64,000 bases of DNA from UBA2588 sp964343075 (GCA_964343075.1 CAYFGT010000001.1:1-64000), one strand, 5' to 3'; shown: positions 15,960 through 25,069, counted from the stretch's first letter. Notes: a model not told the origin generated them from the sequence alone. Translations and numbers: made by a program.

Positions 15960-16460
15960 ATGACTGAGCTAGGGTTAAACATTCCTAGTCTGGTCGCATA
16001 TCTAATTAACTTCGTCGTACTGTTGGGGATTTTACTTGTTTTTGCATACAAGCCATTAATAAGCGCAATTGACCAACGAGCGGAGAAGATTCGTGAGAGC
16101 TTGGAAGCAGCGGACAAAGCTCAAGAAGATGCGGATAATTCAAGAGCGGAAATTCAGGCTCAAATAAATGAAGCAAGAATCGAAGCTCAAAAGATATTAG
16201 ATCAGGCACGTAGCGCGGCAGACCGATTCAGAGACGAACGGATGGCACAAGCTCAAGAGGAAGCAATAGCATTTACCGAAAGGGCTAAATCGGATATTGA
16301 ATCCGAACGAGATTCTGCGATAAGAGAGCTTAAAGAGAATTTTGGAGAATTGGCTATCGACGCTGCTGAAGCCGTCGTTAAGAAATCACTAGATGCTAAG
16401 AGTCATAAAGATTTGATAGATCAAATCTTGGAAGAAAGCAGTACTGTTGGTGGTAAATAA
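15960..16460 (+). CDS. atpF: ATP synthase F0 subunit b
   Basis: 166 residues. One N-terminal transmembrane helix (about 6-28, SLVAYLINFVVLLGILLVFA) is followed by a long charged coiled coil that forms the peripheral stalk, ending in a delta-binding tail rich in DAAEAVVKKSL. TAAGGAGG sits ahead of the ATG. A single copy is present, so the stalk is a homodimer. Its stop overlaps the atpH start by one base. Confidence 0.96.
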   Translation: MTELGLNIPSLVAYLINFVVLLGILLVFAYKPLISAIDQRAEKIRESLEAADKAQEDADNSRAEIQAQINEARIEAQKILDQARSAADRFRDERMAQAQEEAIAFTERAKSDIESERDSAIRELKENFGELAIDAAEAVVKKSLDAKSHKDLIDQILEESSTVGGK

Positions 16461-16999
16461 TGGCAATAGGTAGGTCAGGAATTAGGTATGCTCAGGCATT
16501 GTTCGAACTTGCCTCTCAGGAAGATAAACATGAGGAATGGTTGGCGGAGTTGAAGGAAGTCGAAGAGGTACTAAGCAACTCAGATTTTCAGGGCTTGCTT
16601 AATCATGCTGAAGTATCTGTCGAACAGAAGCACTCTGCCGTACAAGAAGCATTCCACGACAATCACCCAATGATAAAGAATTTGGTTTTGTTGTTGATTA
16701 AAAACTCCGTTATTGATTGTATCAACGATTTGGTGGAAAGTTATGAAGATCTGCTGGATGTTCATTTTGGTAGGCAAAGAATAGCGATCACTACGGCAGT
16801 CAAACTGAACGCCAGTCAAGTAAAGTCAATGACGCAGGTGGTTAAGAAAATTGTGGATAAAGAAGTGGTTCTCGACACACATGTTGATGAATCAATTATT
16901 GGCGGAGTGGTCATAAAGATTGGAGATCAACTACTTGACGGTAGTATTAAAACTCAATTGGATGACATGAGGAAAGCAATCAAATCAGGTGTTATTTAA
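16460..16999 (+). CDS. atpH: ATP synthase F1 subunit delta
   Basis: 179 residues, normal for OSCP/delta, which joins the b stalk to the top of F1. The N-terminal helical bundle begins RSGIRYAQALFELASQEDK and the C-terminal domain has VDESIIGGVVIKIGDQLLDGSIKTQL, the family signature. It overlaps atpF by one base, so the two are translationally coupled. Confidence 0.96.
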   Translation: MAIGRSGIRYAQALFELASQEDKHEEWLAELKEVEEVLSNSDFQGLLNHAEVSVEQKHSAVQEAFHDNHPMIKNLVLLLIKNSVIDCINDLVESYEDLLDVHFGRQRIAITTAVKLNASQVKSMTQVVKKIVDKEVVLDTHVDESIIGGVVIKIGDQLLDGSIKTQLDDMRKAIKSGVI

Positions 17000-17046
17000 C
17001 CTGTTTTGATGTTTTACTCGAAAATACGAAATAAGAGGAACCAAGT

Positions 17047-18555
17047 ATGGCTATAAATGGACAAGAAATAGTTTCTTTACTGAAACGACAGATTGAAGAG
17101 TTTGGCGGAGATTTATCACTTGTTGACGTTGGAACTGTTGTACAAGTAGGTGACGGTATTGCCAGTATTCAAGGATTACAAGGGGTTCGATCTAACGAAC
17201 TTCTTGATTTTGGGGAAGATATAGTCGGACTGGCATTGAACTTGGAGTCAGATATCGTGGGTGCTGCTATATTGGGAGATCCAAACGCTGTCAAAGAAGG
17301 AGATACTGTTAGAGCGACAGGTCGGATTATTGAAGTACCAGTGGGAGATGCGTTAATAGGGAGAGTGGTTGATCCTCTGGGTCGCCCACTTGACGGTAAA
17401 GGAGCAGTAAACACTGATAAAACCCTGCCAGTTGAGAGAGTTGCTCCTAACGTTGCAGTCAGAAAATCGGTTTCTACCCCTGTATTGACTGGTGTGAAAG
17501 CTGTAGATTCAATGGTACCGATAGGCCGAGGGCAAAGAGAATTAATCATCGGCGATAGATCCACTGGGAAAACAGCGATTGCAATTGATGCAATTATTAA
17601 TCAAAAAGGCGGTGATCTAATCTGCATTTATGTAGCTATAGGTCAGAAGCAAAGTAAAGTGTCAGAAGTGGTGGGGGCATTAGATAGATATGGTGCTATG
17701 GAACACACTATAGTCGTAACGGCTGGTGCATCTGAATCTGCACCATTACAATACATCGCTCCCTTTGCAGGATGTGCTATGGCAGAAGAGTTTATGGAAC
17801 AAGGTAAAGATGTATTGATAGTTTATGACGACCTGACAAAACATTCTTGGGCTTACCGGCAAATGTCATTGCTGCTACGAAGACCGGCAGGCAGAGAAGC
17901 TTTCCCTGGAGACGTGTTTTATGTACATAGTAGACTTCTCGAACGAGCTGCACGTCTAGATGATGAGCATGGTGGGGGGTCTATCACAGCACTGCCCGTG
18001 ATAGAAACTCAAGCTGGTGATGTATCTGCATACATACCAACAAACGTTATCTCTATAACTGACGGCCAAATTTTCTTGGAATCCGATTTGTTCAACTCTG
18101 GAATACGACCAGCGATCAATGTGGGCCTTTCGGTGTCCAGAGTCGGTAGCTCTGCTCAAACAAGATCAGTTAAGAAAGTTGCAGGGAGTTTGAGGATCGA
18201 CTTAGCCCAATATAGAGAATTGGCAACCTTCGCCCAGTTTGGGACTTCTGATTTAGATGCTGCAACACGGCAACAATTAAGCCAAGGCCAGATGGCAGTC
18301 GAAGTTTTGAAACAGCCTCAATATCTACCATTAAACCTAGTACAAGAGACTATTATTTTGTATGCATTGAATGCTAGACATACTGAAGGCATTGAATTAG
18401 AACGAGTGGCTGATTTTGAAAATCAACTGGTTAGACATGTAGAAGCTAGTCATCCAGATATTGTGGAAGACATAAATAAAACCACCGATTTGACTGATGA
18501 GACAGAAGAAAAATTATCTAAAGTCATTCAAGATTTCAAATCGACTTTTGTATAA
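17047..18555 (+). CDS. atpA: ATP synthase F1 subunit alpha
   Basis: 502 residues, full length. It has the N-terminal beta barrel, the P-loop GDRSTGKTAIAID (canonical bacteria have Gln where this has Ser), and the alpha signature PAINVGLSVSRVGSSAQ. It forms the non-catalytic nucleotide sites of the hexamer. A ribosome site AGAGGA precedes the ATG. It sits between atpH and atpG in the standard order. Confidence 0.98.
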   Translation: MAINGQEIVSLLKRQIEEFGGDLSLVDVGTVVQVGDGIASIQGLQGVRSNELLDFGEDIVGLALNLESDIVGAAILGDPNAVKEGDTVRATGRIIEVPVGDALIGRVVDPLGRPLDGKGAVNTDKTLPVERVAPNVAVRKSVSTPVLTGVKAVDSMVPIGRGQRELIIGDRSTGKTAIAIDAIINQKGGDLICIYVAIGQKQSKVSEVVGALDRYGAMEHTIVVTAGASESAPLQYIAPFAGCAMAEEFMEQGKDVLIVYDDLTKHSWAYRQMSLLLRRPAGREAFPGDVFYVHSRLLERAARLDDEHGGGSITALPVIETQAGDVSAYIPTNVISITDGQIFLESDLFNSGIRPAINVGLSVSRVGSSAQTRSVKKVAGSLRIDLAQYRELATFAQFGTSDLDAATRQQLSQGQMAVEVLKQPQYLPLNLVQETIILYALNARHTEGIELERVADFENQLVRHVEASHPDIVEDINKTTDLTDETEEKLSKVIQDFKSTFV

Positions 18556-18575
18556 TTGAGGTGTATTAGACGTAA

Positions 18576-19436
18576 ATGCCAAGCGTAAGAGACATAAAGC
18601 GACGAATCCGAAGCATAGAAAATACAGGCCAAGTTACGAATGCTATGGCCTTGATCGCTGCGTCTAAAATGGCCAGAGCTCAAAATGCAGTGCAATCTAG
18701 TAGGCCATATGAAGAAAAGATAACGTCAGTAGTGACATCTTTATCAGCGCAAGTCAGTGGAGGAGAAAATAGTCATCCACTTTTGGAAGAAAGGGAAGTT
18801 ACAAAGATCGGATTGGTAGTAATAGGACCTGACAGAGGTCTCTGCGGGGGATTGATTTCAAATTTGAATAGGAATGTTGCTTCTTTTATCAATGGTGTAG
18901 AACACGAAATAATTCCAATTGCCGTGGGAAGAAAATCAAGAGATGTACTCAGTAGATGTGGATTGAATCCTGAAAATTCTTTCTCTGATCTAGGAGATCG
19001 GATAGAGAAATCCGATACTGAACCGATCAGCAAACTGCTGATGGAACAGTATGAATCTAGAGAAATTGATACTATGTATGTCGCGTATAGCAAATTTGTG
19101 TCAACTACAACGCAAGAACCTGTAGTTGAAAAGATAATTCCTCTTCAAGTAGATGAGAGCCATAGTGGAGGCACCTCGGATTATATATATGAACCAAGTA
19201 CTGAGATGGTGCTTGGTGGTTTGATACCCAGGTATGTAGACATGAAAGTATTTCATGCAGTCCAAGAAGCGATCGCAAGTGAACTTTCTGCAAGAATGGT
19301 GGCGATGCGAAATGCCACTGATAATGCCAAAAGCTTAGGTGATGATTTGACGGTGGTTATGAATAAGTTACGTCAAGATAGCATTACTAACGAATTGCTC
19401 GATTTAGTTGGAGGACAAGCTGCACTGGAACAATAA
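18576..19436 (+). CDS. atpG: ATP synthase F1 subunit gamma
   Basis: 286 residues, the rotor shaft. The N-terminal helix begins with MPSVRDIKRRIRSIENTGQV and the C-terminal helix holds ARMVAMRNATDNAKSLGDDL, the two ends that wind together in the F1 cavity. The central Rossmann-like part has GPDRGLCGGLISNLNR. It is 20 bases after atpA and 43 before atpD. Confidence 0.97.
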   Translation: MPSVRDIKRRIRSIENTGQVTNAMALIAASKMARAQNAVQSSRPYEEKITSVVTSLSAQVSGGENSHPLLEEREVTKIGLVVIGPDRGLCGGLISNLNRNVASFINGVEHEIIPIAVGRKSRDVLSRCGLNPENSFSDLGDRIEKSDTEPISKLLMEQYESREIDTMYVAYSKFVSTTTQEPVVEKIIPLQVDESHSGGTSDYIYEPSTEMVLGGLIPRYVDMKVFHAVQEAIASELSARMVAMRNATDNAKSLGDDLTVVMNKLRQDSITNELLDLVGGQAALEQ

Positions 19437-19479
19437 ATTAGTGAAGTGCATTAGAAGTATTTAGGAATAGGAGAAAATC

Positions 19480-20871
19480 ATGAGTTCTGGCAAAATAATA
19501 CAAATAATCGGTACTGTAGTAGACGTGGAGTTTCCATCAGATGAATTGCCAAATTTATTTGATGCTCTAGAAGTAGAGAACAGTGGTGAAACTTTAGTTT
19601 TGGAAGTACAGCAGCACATTGGCAACAACTGGGTGCGCTGTTTAGCATTGGGTACAACAGATGGACTCGCCAGAGGCACTGAGGTTGCTAATACGGGAGC
19701 AAAGGTTACGGTACCTGTGGGAGAAGCTACTCTAGGTAGGCTTTTCGATGTCACTGGTACACCTCTAGACGGACTTGGTCCCGTAGAAGCTGAAACATCT
19801 TCACCTATCCATAGAGACCCTCCTGCGTTCGAAGACCAGAACACTTCGGTCGAAGTGTTAGAGACAGGTATCAAAGTGTTTGATTTAATCACGCCTTTCC
19901 CGAAAGGTGGAAAAGTTGGGGCATATGGCGGAGCTGGAGTTGGTAAAACTGTTGTGATCCAGGAACTGATTCGAAATATTGGTGCTGAACACCAAGGTGT
20001 ATCTGTGTTCGCTGGTGTTGGAGAAAGATCTAGAGAAGGCAATGACTTATGGCATGAAATGCAAGAATCTGGTGTTCTTGACAGTACTGTTCTAGTATTC
20101 GGTCAAATGAACGAAACTCCAGGAGTTAGAGCTCGAATAGGATTGACCGGATTAACTATGGCCGAATACTTTAGAGACGAGAGGAATCAAGATGTACTTC
20201 TATTCGTGGATAATATATACCGGTACATATTAGCCGGTATGGAAGTGTCAGCTTTGCTAGGTAGAATGCCTTCTGCTGTGGGATATCAACCAACACTTGG
20301 CACTGAAATGGGGGCATTACAAGAAAGAATTACTTCTACTAAAAATGGCTCTATCACTTCCTTTCAAGCTATATACGTGCCCGCGGATGACTACACAGAT
20401 CCTGGGATTGTAACTACATTTGGTCACTTAGATGCGGTGGTTTCGTTAGAGCGGTCCCTTGCTGCGCAGGCTTTATTCCCTGCAGTTGATCCACTTGCCT
20501 CTTTTGCAAGAATATTAGAACCCAACGTAGTAGGAGAAGAGCATTACAATACAGCTAGAGGAGTTCAGCAAGTATTACAGCGTTATAAAGATTTGCAAGA
20601 TATTATTGCAATTCTGGGTATAGAAGAGTTATCCGATGAAGACAAGCAGGTCGTGTTCAGGGCCAGAAAAATACAAAGATTCCTAACTCAGCCATTTTTC
20701 GTCGGAGAACAATTTACAGGAGTTCCCGGTAAATACGTTCCTGTGAAAGAAACTGTTAGAGGTTTTGCTGAAATATTAGAAGGAAAGCACGATGATTTGC
20801 CTGAACAAGCGTTTTATATGGTTGGTACTATAGATGAAGCGGTTGAGAAAGCTAAGCAGATGAATGGTTAA
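19480..20871 (+). CDS. atpD: ATP synthase F1 subunit beta (catalytic)
   Basis: 463 residues. The P-loop GGAGVGKTVVIQEL, the catalytic glutamate in GVGERSREGNDLWHEM, and SALLGRMPSAVGYQPTL are all present, so the subunit should be active. The usual FRFTQAGSEVSALLGR block reads YRYILAGMEVSALLGR, keeping the Arg but changing Gln and Ser. It hydrolyses or makes ATP at the catalytic interface. AGGAG precedes the ATG. Confidence 0.98.
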   Translation: MSSGKIIQIIGTVVDVEFPSDELPNLFDALEVENSGETLVLEVQQHIGNNWVRCLALGTTDGLARGTEVANTGAKVTVPVGEATLGRLFDVTGTPLDGLGPVEAETSSPIHRDPPAFEDQNTSVEVLETGIKVFDLITPFPKGGKVGAYGGAGVGKTVVIQELIRNIGAEHQGVSVFAGVGERSREGNDLWHEMQESGVLDSTVLVFGQMNETPGVRARIGLTGLTMAEYFRDERNQDVLLFVDNIYRYILAGMEVSALLGRMPSAVGYQPTLGTEMGALQERITSTKNGSITSFQAIYVPADDYTDPGIVTTFGHLDAVVSLERSLAAQALFPAVDPLASFARILEPNVVGEEHYNTARGVQQVLQRYKDLQDIIAILGIEELSDEDKQVVFRARKIQRFLTQPFFVGEQFTGVPGKYVPVKETVRGFAEILEGKHDDLPEQAFYMVGTIDEAVEKAKQMNG

Positions 20872-20889
20872 TGGTAGATACGGAGAATT

Positions 20890-21147
20890 ATGAGTACTAC
20901 ACATGTTGAAATAATAACTCTTGAAAAAGTGGTTTATTCTGGGGATGTGGAATCCGTGGTTGTACCTGGCGCCGAGGGTCAGCTGGGGATTTTAGCTAAT
21001 CATGCATCCTTGATGTCTATATTATCAAATGGAATTATCCGGCTTAAGTCTGCAGATGATGAAACAAGATTCAACGTCGATGGTGGATTCATAGAGGTGA
21101 ACAACAACGCTGTCACTATATTAGCAGATTCATGCGAGGCTATTTAA
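20890..21147 (+). CDS. atpC: ATP synthase F1 subunit epsilon, short form
   Basis: 85 residues. The complete N-terminal beta-sandwich is present (VEIITLEKVVYSGDVESVVV, GAEGQLGILANHASL, VDGGFIEVNNNAVTILAD), but the reading frame stops at SCEAI, just where the C-terminal two-helix domain should begin. The canonical protein is about 130-140 residues, and those helices inhibit ATP hydrolysis. Short epsilons are known in some bacteria. The stop is six bases from the convergent dehydrogenase stop, so no room remains for more. It ends the atp operon. Confidence 0.93.
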   Translation: MSTTHVEIITLEKVVYSGDVESVVVPGAEGQLGILANHASLMSILSNGIIRLKSADDETRFNVDGGFIEVNNNAVTILADSCEAI

Positions 21148-21153
21148 AATACC

Positions 21154-22149
21154 TTAAACCAGATGTGTTGGGGATCCTTCTGCTACTACATATAACGGAG
21201 TGCCTAGCGCAAATGATTCGAGGTTCTCAATCGTCATCTCTAATCCTTTCATCGTTGCGGCCTCAGCCATTCCTCCCACATGAGGAGATATAACTACATT
21301 AGAGAGCTTAGTTAAAGGATGGTTAGCTGGTAAAGGTTCTTGAGGGAAGACATCTAGCCCGGCTCCTAATATTCGATTACTACTTAATGCTGCTATGAGT
21401 GCATCTTGATTGACTACATCCCCTCTCGCTGTGTTTATTAGAATGCACGTTTCTTTCATTAGCTTGAATTCTCGCTCTCCAATCATATTTATAGATTCGG
21501 AAGTGGCTGGTATGTGAAGAGAGATGACATCAGAAACAGTGAGCAACTCGTCAAAATCTATAAATTTCACTCCGTACTTCTCGGCTCTATCTGGACTTGG
21601 ATTGAAGGTCCAAGCTACAACATTCATTCCGAGCGCTTTCCCTAATTCGATCATTCTTTGGCCTATCGCACCAGTACCGATTACACCTAGAGTTTTGTTG
21701 TAAAATTCATTAACGTATCCTGCGGTCCATCCACCATCGACCACTCGATTGTGATTAGATACGATTTGCCTGCCTACTGCTAACCCTAAGGATAATGCTT
21801 GTTCAGCAACATAAGGTGCTCCATACGCGGGTGTATTGCTAACCCATATGCCTTGTGATTCAGCAAATTTAAGATCTACATGGTTAACCCCTGTTCCCCA
21901 CACAGATATCAATTTGAGGCCACTACAATTACTTAGAACATGTTGGTTGAATTGCACGCTGCCCCGTATATTTATAATCGCATCGGCATCTTTAATAAGG
22001 TCGATTGTGTCTTGGTCAGTAGTAGGTCTACTTGTGTGCCATTCGACTGTATCGGCAAGTTCGTATACTCGTTGTGCTAAGTCAGTAGTTTGCAGCACTA
22101 CCGGTTCATCATCTGGGACTACTATCAGTTTGAAGGGTTTTTCAGGCAT
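21154..22149 (-). CDS. D-2-hydroxyacid dehydrogenase (NAD-dependent, phosphoglycerate dehydrogenase-like)
   Basis: 331 residues of the D-isomer-specific 2-hydroxyacid dehydrogenase family. The NAD site is GTGAIGQ (158-164), and the catalytic triad is Arg242 (NTARGDVV), Glu271 (DVFPQEP) and His290 (SPHVGG). These enzymes reduce 2-keto acids or oxidise D-2-hydroxy acids; the exact substrate is unknown. No C-terminal ACT domain is attached, so this is not the standard regulated SerA. A good promoter lies at 22216-22187. It converges on the atp operon and is divergent from the FAH-like gene. Confidence 0.88.
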   Translation of the reverse strand: MPEKPFKLIVVPDDEPVVLQTTDLAQRVYELADTVEWHTSRPTTDQDTIDLIKDADAIINIRGSVQFNQHVLSNCSGLKLISVWGTGVNHVDLKFAESQGIWVSNTPAYGAPYVAEQALSLGLAVGRQIVSNHNRVVDGGWTAGYVNEFYNKTLGVIGTGAIGQRMIELGKALGMNVVAWTFNPSPDRAEKYGVKFIDFDELLTVSDVISLHIPATSESINMIGEREFKLMKETCILINTARGDVVNQDALIAALSSNRILGAGLDVFPQEPLPANHPLTKLSNVVISPHVGGMAEAATMKGLEMTIENLESFALGTPLYVVAEGSPTHLV

Positions 22150-22186
22150 TATTTTTCTCTCTTAGTTGTATTAAATGATGTTGCTT

Positions 22187-22216
22187 ATAATACATTAGTG
22201 TATGGGGGCCTGCCAA
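22187..22216 (-). promoter_or_regulatory. Sigma-70 promoter for the 2-hydroxyacid dehydrogenase gene
   Basis: Minus-strand TTGGCA (22216-22211) and TATTAT (22192-22187), 18-base spacer, each matching consensus at five positions. Predicted leader is about 30 bases. Confidence 0.65.
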
Positions 22217-22277
22217 ATTTGTTGATTAAATTCAAACGATAAATTTAGAATCACACGGAATCCACAGCGTACCAACA

Positions 22278-22306
22278 TTGTTTGGTTTTAGGTCGGATAT
22301 TAGAAT
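22278..22306 (+). promoter_or_regulatory. Predicted promoter for the FAH-like gene
   Basis: TTGTTT (22278-22283), 17-base spacer, TAGAAT (22301-22306). The -10 box is good, the -35 box weak. Initiation near 22313 leaves a 23-base leader to the ATG at 22336. Confidence 0.45.
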
Positions 22307-22335
22307 TTTCAGATACAACATTTCCAGAGAAATAA

Positions 22336-23160
22336 ATGAAGATAGTCCGGTATAAAATCGACAAATCCATAAAATATGGCGCTCTTTCAGGCAATGAAGT
22401 TATCGAACTTCGTGGTAGTGTGTATTCAATGTTCAGGCAAACCTTTATTAAACACTCAGTGTCAGACATTCAAATCTTGTGCCCAGTGAAACCAAACCAA
22501 ATATGGGGGCCGAAATATAACCTTCAGAAAAGTGATGAAGGTTATATTACTACTGAATATGGATTGGATCCTTGGCTAAAAGGAAGTAATGCAATTTGTG
22601 GGCCAAATGAGTCCATCGTAATAGAGAATAATTTATTCAATAAAATTGGGGTTACTAGTTCCTTGGTGGCAGTGATTGGTAAGCAGTGTAAAAAGATTAA
22701 TTCAAAGAACATATCTAAGTATATTTTGGGATACACTTGCGGAATAGACGTTGCCAGTAAGCGGACTGAGCCGAACAAAAGTACGAGATGGCGGGCTAAA
22801 TCATCAGATAACTTTTCCCCAGTTGGGCCATATTTAGAAACCGAATTTGATGTTCAGAGATTTTCAGTTGCCATGGATATAAATGGATCAAAGATTCAAC
22901 GTTTTACCGTGGCGGATTTACCGTATTCGCCTTATGAAATTGTTAGTCAGATCAGCCAAGAAGCTACGTTGCAGCCTGGAGACCTTGTCTTTTTGGGTGG
23001 GCCAGAGCCTTACACTTCAGTCCAGTACGGTGACGAAGTTAGTTGTAGTATTGAAGGAATTGGAGTACTACATAGTCGGATGGTAGAAGAGTATGTGAGT
23101 AAAAGGCCGACTGAGGTAACTTCAGGTCAACAAACTAGACAACGCAAATTGGTGATCTGA
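22336..23160 (+). CDS. Divergent fumarylacetoacetate hydrolase-fold protein, metal ligands altered
   Basis: 274 residues with the FAH fold: GYTCGIDVASKR, WRAKSSDNFSPVGPYLETE and LQPGDLVFLGGPEPYTSVQYGDEV are all family blocks. In active members a pair of glutamates spaced by one residue binds the metal. Here that segment reads GVTSSLVAVIG, so Thr107 and Ser109 replace them, while the third ligand Asp138 survives. The usual NY-H loop near residue 60 is also changed (KYNLQKS). It may have lost metal-dependent hydrolysis or use another mechanism. Its last 39 bases overlap the convergent M16 peptidase gene. The sequence is otherwise intact, with no frameshift. Confidence 0.75.
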   Translation: MKIVRYKIDKSIKYGALSGNEVIELRGSVYSMFRQTFIKHSVSDIQILCPVKPNQIWGPKYNLQKSDEGYITTEYGLDPWLKGSNAICGPNESIVIENNLFNKIGVTSSLVAVIGKQCKKINSKNISKYILGYTCGIDVASKRTEPNKSTRWRAKSSDNFSPVGPYLETEFDVQRFSVAMDINGSKIQRFTVADLPYSPYEIVSQISQEATLQPGDLVFLGGPEPYTSVQYGDEVSCSIEGIGVLHSRMVEEYVSKRPTEVTSGQQTRQRKLVI

Positions 23161-24402
23161 AATATCTGTCCCTCCGACAGATAAAAATTTGGGAGTATTT
23201 TTGATTAATACACTCGCATTATCGTGGAGTTCCTCAAGTGTGAATTTATCCCATTGGGCTATCAAGGTGTTGAAGTCCAAGAGTTCTCCAGACAACAGTG
23301 TACGGATAGCTAGGAAAGACGACAGCCTTTCAGTGTCTTCCATGGTAAGAAGCAATTTACCTTTGGCAAATTGTTTGACGTTGGTTAGTTCTTCGTAGGT
23401 GATAGACTCGGGAACTGAATGTAATTCATCCAAAATTGCTTCGATGGCAGCTATACAATTAGATTGTTTCACACTACAGTTTATTATCCAGGTCCCGGTA
23501 TCAACATAATTACTCGTAGAGCTAGATATATCATATGCTAGTCCTAGTCGTTCTCGAATTTTCACGAATAATCTACTGCTCATGCCTTCGCCGAGAATTA
23601 TGTTTGTCAGATTTAGTAAAGGAGCTAATGGGTCGGTAAGCTTTAGGCCTTTTAGCCCTAGATTGATATATGTGTGATCAGATTCCTGATCGAATGTAAT
23701 AAGCTGGTGGGTTTCTGGATGCTTCATGGAAGCAACATCAAAATTATGTGAATCTAAACATGTCCATCTTTTGCATGCGTCTGCGACTTCATTCAGTAAT
23801 TCCGCTTCTTGGAAATTCCCTACTGCAGTGAGTATCATTTTAGTCGGATTGTAGCGAGAGACAAAGTATTGTTGTATATCTTGATGATTAAGCTCTTCTA
23901 AAGACTCATGACTGCCAATGATTTCCATCCCCATGGGATGATCAGGGAACATTATCTGCTCGATCCCAAGGTCAGCACGGTATGATGGCTGATCTGTGTA
24001 CATTCGAAGTTCTTCGTGGATTACTCCTCGCTCACGGTTTATTTCTTCTGGATCTATTAGCGGGTTAATACACATATCCAGTAGTACATTCGTGGCCATT
24101 TTCCATTCGGTATAAGGAACTTTAGACCAGTACATAGTGTATTCTTTGGAAGTAATTGCATTGATGTCGCCTCCGCAGTTTTCTATAGTCCCACTCAATT
24201 GTTCTGGAGTTGGCCATTGTTTTGTTCCTTTGAATAATATGTGTTCTATAAAATGTGATAGTCCTGCATTTTCTAAGGCTTCATATTTGGAACCAGCCTC
24301 CACACATACATTCACTGATACTGAGGTAGACCCGAGTGTGGGATATGTAATAACCCGTAAACCATTATCGAGGGTGGTGAGATTAGGTGTTTCCCAGTCC
24401 AT
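23122..24402 (-). CDS. M16 family zinc metallopeptidase (insulinase/MPP-like)
   Basis: 426 residues, the size of a processing-protease-type M16B subunit. The inverted zinc motif is HFIEH (His50, Glu53, His54), with the third ligand expected in the ERGVIHEEL segment. The following GGDINAITSKEYTMYW block is typical of the family. The C-terminal half has the non-catalytic repeat (LGEGMSSRLFVKIRERLGLAYDISS). It is cytoplasmic by sequence, with no signal peptide. The substrate is unknown; bacterial members degrade or trim peptides. It is last in the ybeY-to-peptidase operon, its start overlapping the MBL gene by one base. Confidence 0.9.
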   Translation of the reverse strand: MDWETPNLTTLDNGLRVITYPTLGSTSVSVNVCVEAGSKYEALENAGLSHFIEHILFKGTKQWPTPEQLSGTIENCGGDINAITSKEYTMYWSKVPYTEWKMATNVLLDMCINPLIDPEEINRERGVIHEELRMYTDQPSYRADLGIEQIMFPDHPMGMEIIGSHESLEELNHQDIQQYFVSRYNPTKMILTAVGNFQEAELLNEVADACKRWTCLDSHNFDVASMKHPETHQLITFDQESDHTYINLGLKGLKLTDPLAPLLNLTNIILGEGMSSRLFVKIRERLGLAYDISSSTSNYVDTGTWIINCSVKQSNCIAAIEAILDELHSVPESITYEELTNVKQFAKGKLLLTMEDTERLSSFLAIRTLLSGELLDFNTLIAQWDKFTLEELHDNASVLIKNTPKFLSVGGTDISDHQFALSSLLT

Positions 24403-25046
24403 TAACTGTTTAACCAGCTAACATCTCCACATAAATCTGGGGAGTGGGTTTTTGATTCGAATATCATGAACTGTTCCAGAGATTCTTCAATCGAAGTATT
24501 TCCGCCATGTCCTGGATATACGTCCACTTCTGGCGGCAAAACTAGTAGTTTGTCTTTGATACTTGTTATTTCTAATTGGAATGCTTCAGGATCTCTTGAT
24601 TTCCCTGGTCCTCCGGGGAATAAGGTATCCCCTGAAAATAAGTGATTCCCAAGTAGGAAACAAGTGGATCCATCGGTATGTCCTGGCGTAAATATACATG
24701 TTAATTCGAGATTGCCAAATGGAATCTTTTGACCATCTGTTACAGTGATGTCCGGAGTTCGTGGAAGTAAGTTAGCATCACCTTGATGGCAGTGCACCGG
24801 AGCTCGTGTTGCATCTGTGATCTCATTAAAGCCCAAGAGATGGTCCTGATGACCATGCGTAATTAGTATCGCTACTATTTTGGTGTCTTCGATCTCTTCA
24901 ATGAGTTTTTCTGGTTCAGCTGGAGTGTCTATAATAATTCCTTCGTTGGTCTCATTGCATTTAACTAAATAGCCATTGTTAGAATAGGGCCCCATGTTGA
25001 TTTGAGTTATAGTAGCTTTGATATTTTCGTCTTGATAAATATTCAT
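24402..25046 (-). CDS. MBL-fold metallo-hydrolase (glyoxalase II-like)
   Basis: 214 residues. The metal motif THGHQDH (His64, His66, Asp68, His69) is intact. Further ligands fit FTPGHTDGSTCFLLGN (His), LFSGDTLFP (Asp) and YPGHGG (His), as in small glyoxalase-II-like hydrolases with two zinc or iron ions. No C-terminal glyoxalase recognition helices are present, so a thioester or other hydrolase is as likely as glyoxalase II itself. It overlaps the M16 gene and follows uvrA by 23 bases. Confidence 0.9.
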   Translation of the reverse strand: MNIYQDENIKATITQINMGPYSNNGYLVKCNETNEGIIIDTPAEPEKLIEEIEDTKIVAILITHGHQDHLLGFNEITDATRAPVHCHQGDANLLPRTPDITVTDGQKIPFGNLELTCIFTPGHTDGSTCFLLGNHLFSGDTLFPGGPGKSRDPEAFQLEITSIKDKLLVLPPEVDVYPGHGGNTSIEESLEQFMIFESKTHSPDLCGDVSWLNS

Positions 25047-25069
25047 TATTTTATCTCCTAAAACGGATT

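Noticed and set aside
19461..20042. 193-codon minus-strand frame inside atpD
   Set aside because: It is antisense to a highly conserved gene and its protein is a Pro/Ser/Thr-rich shadow.
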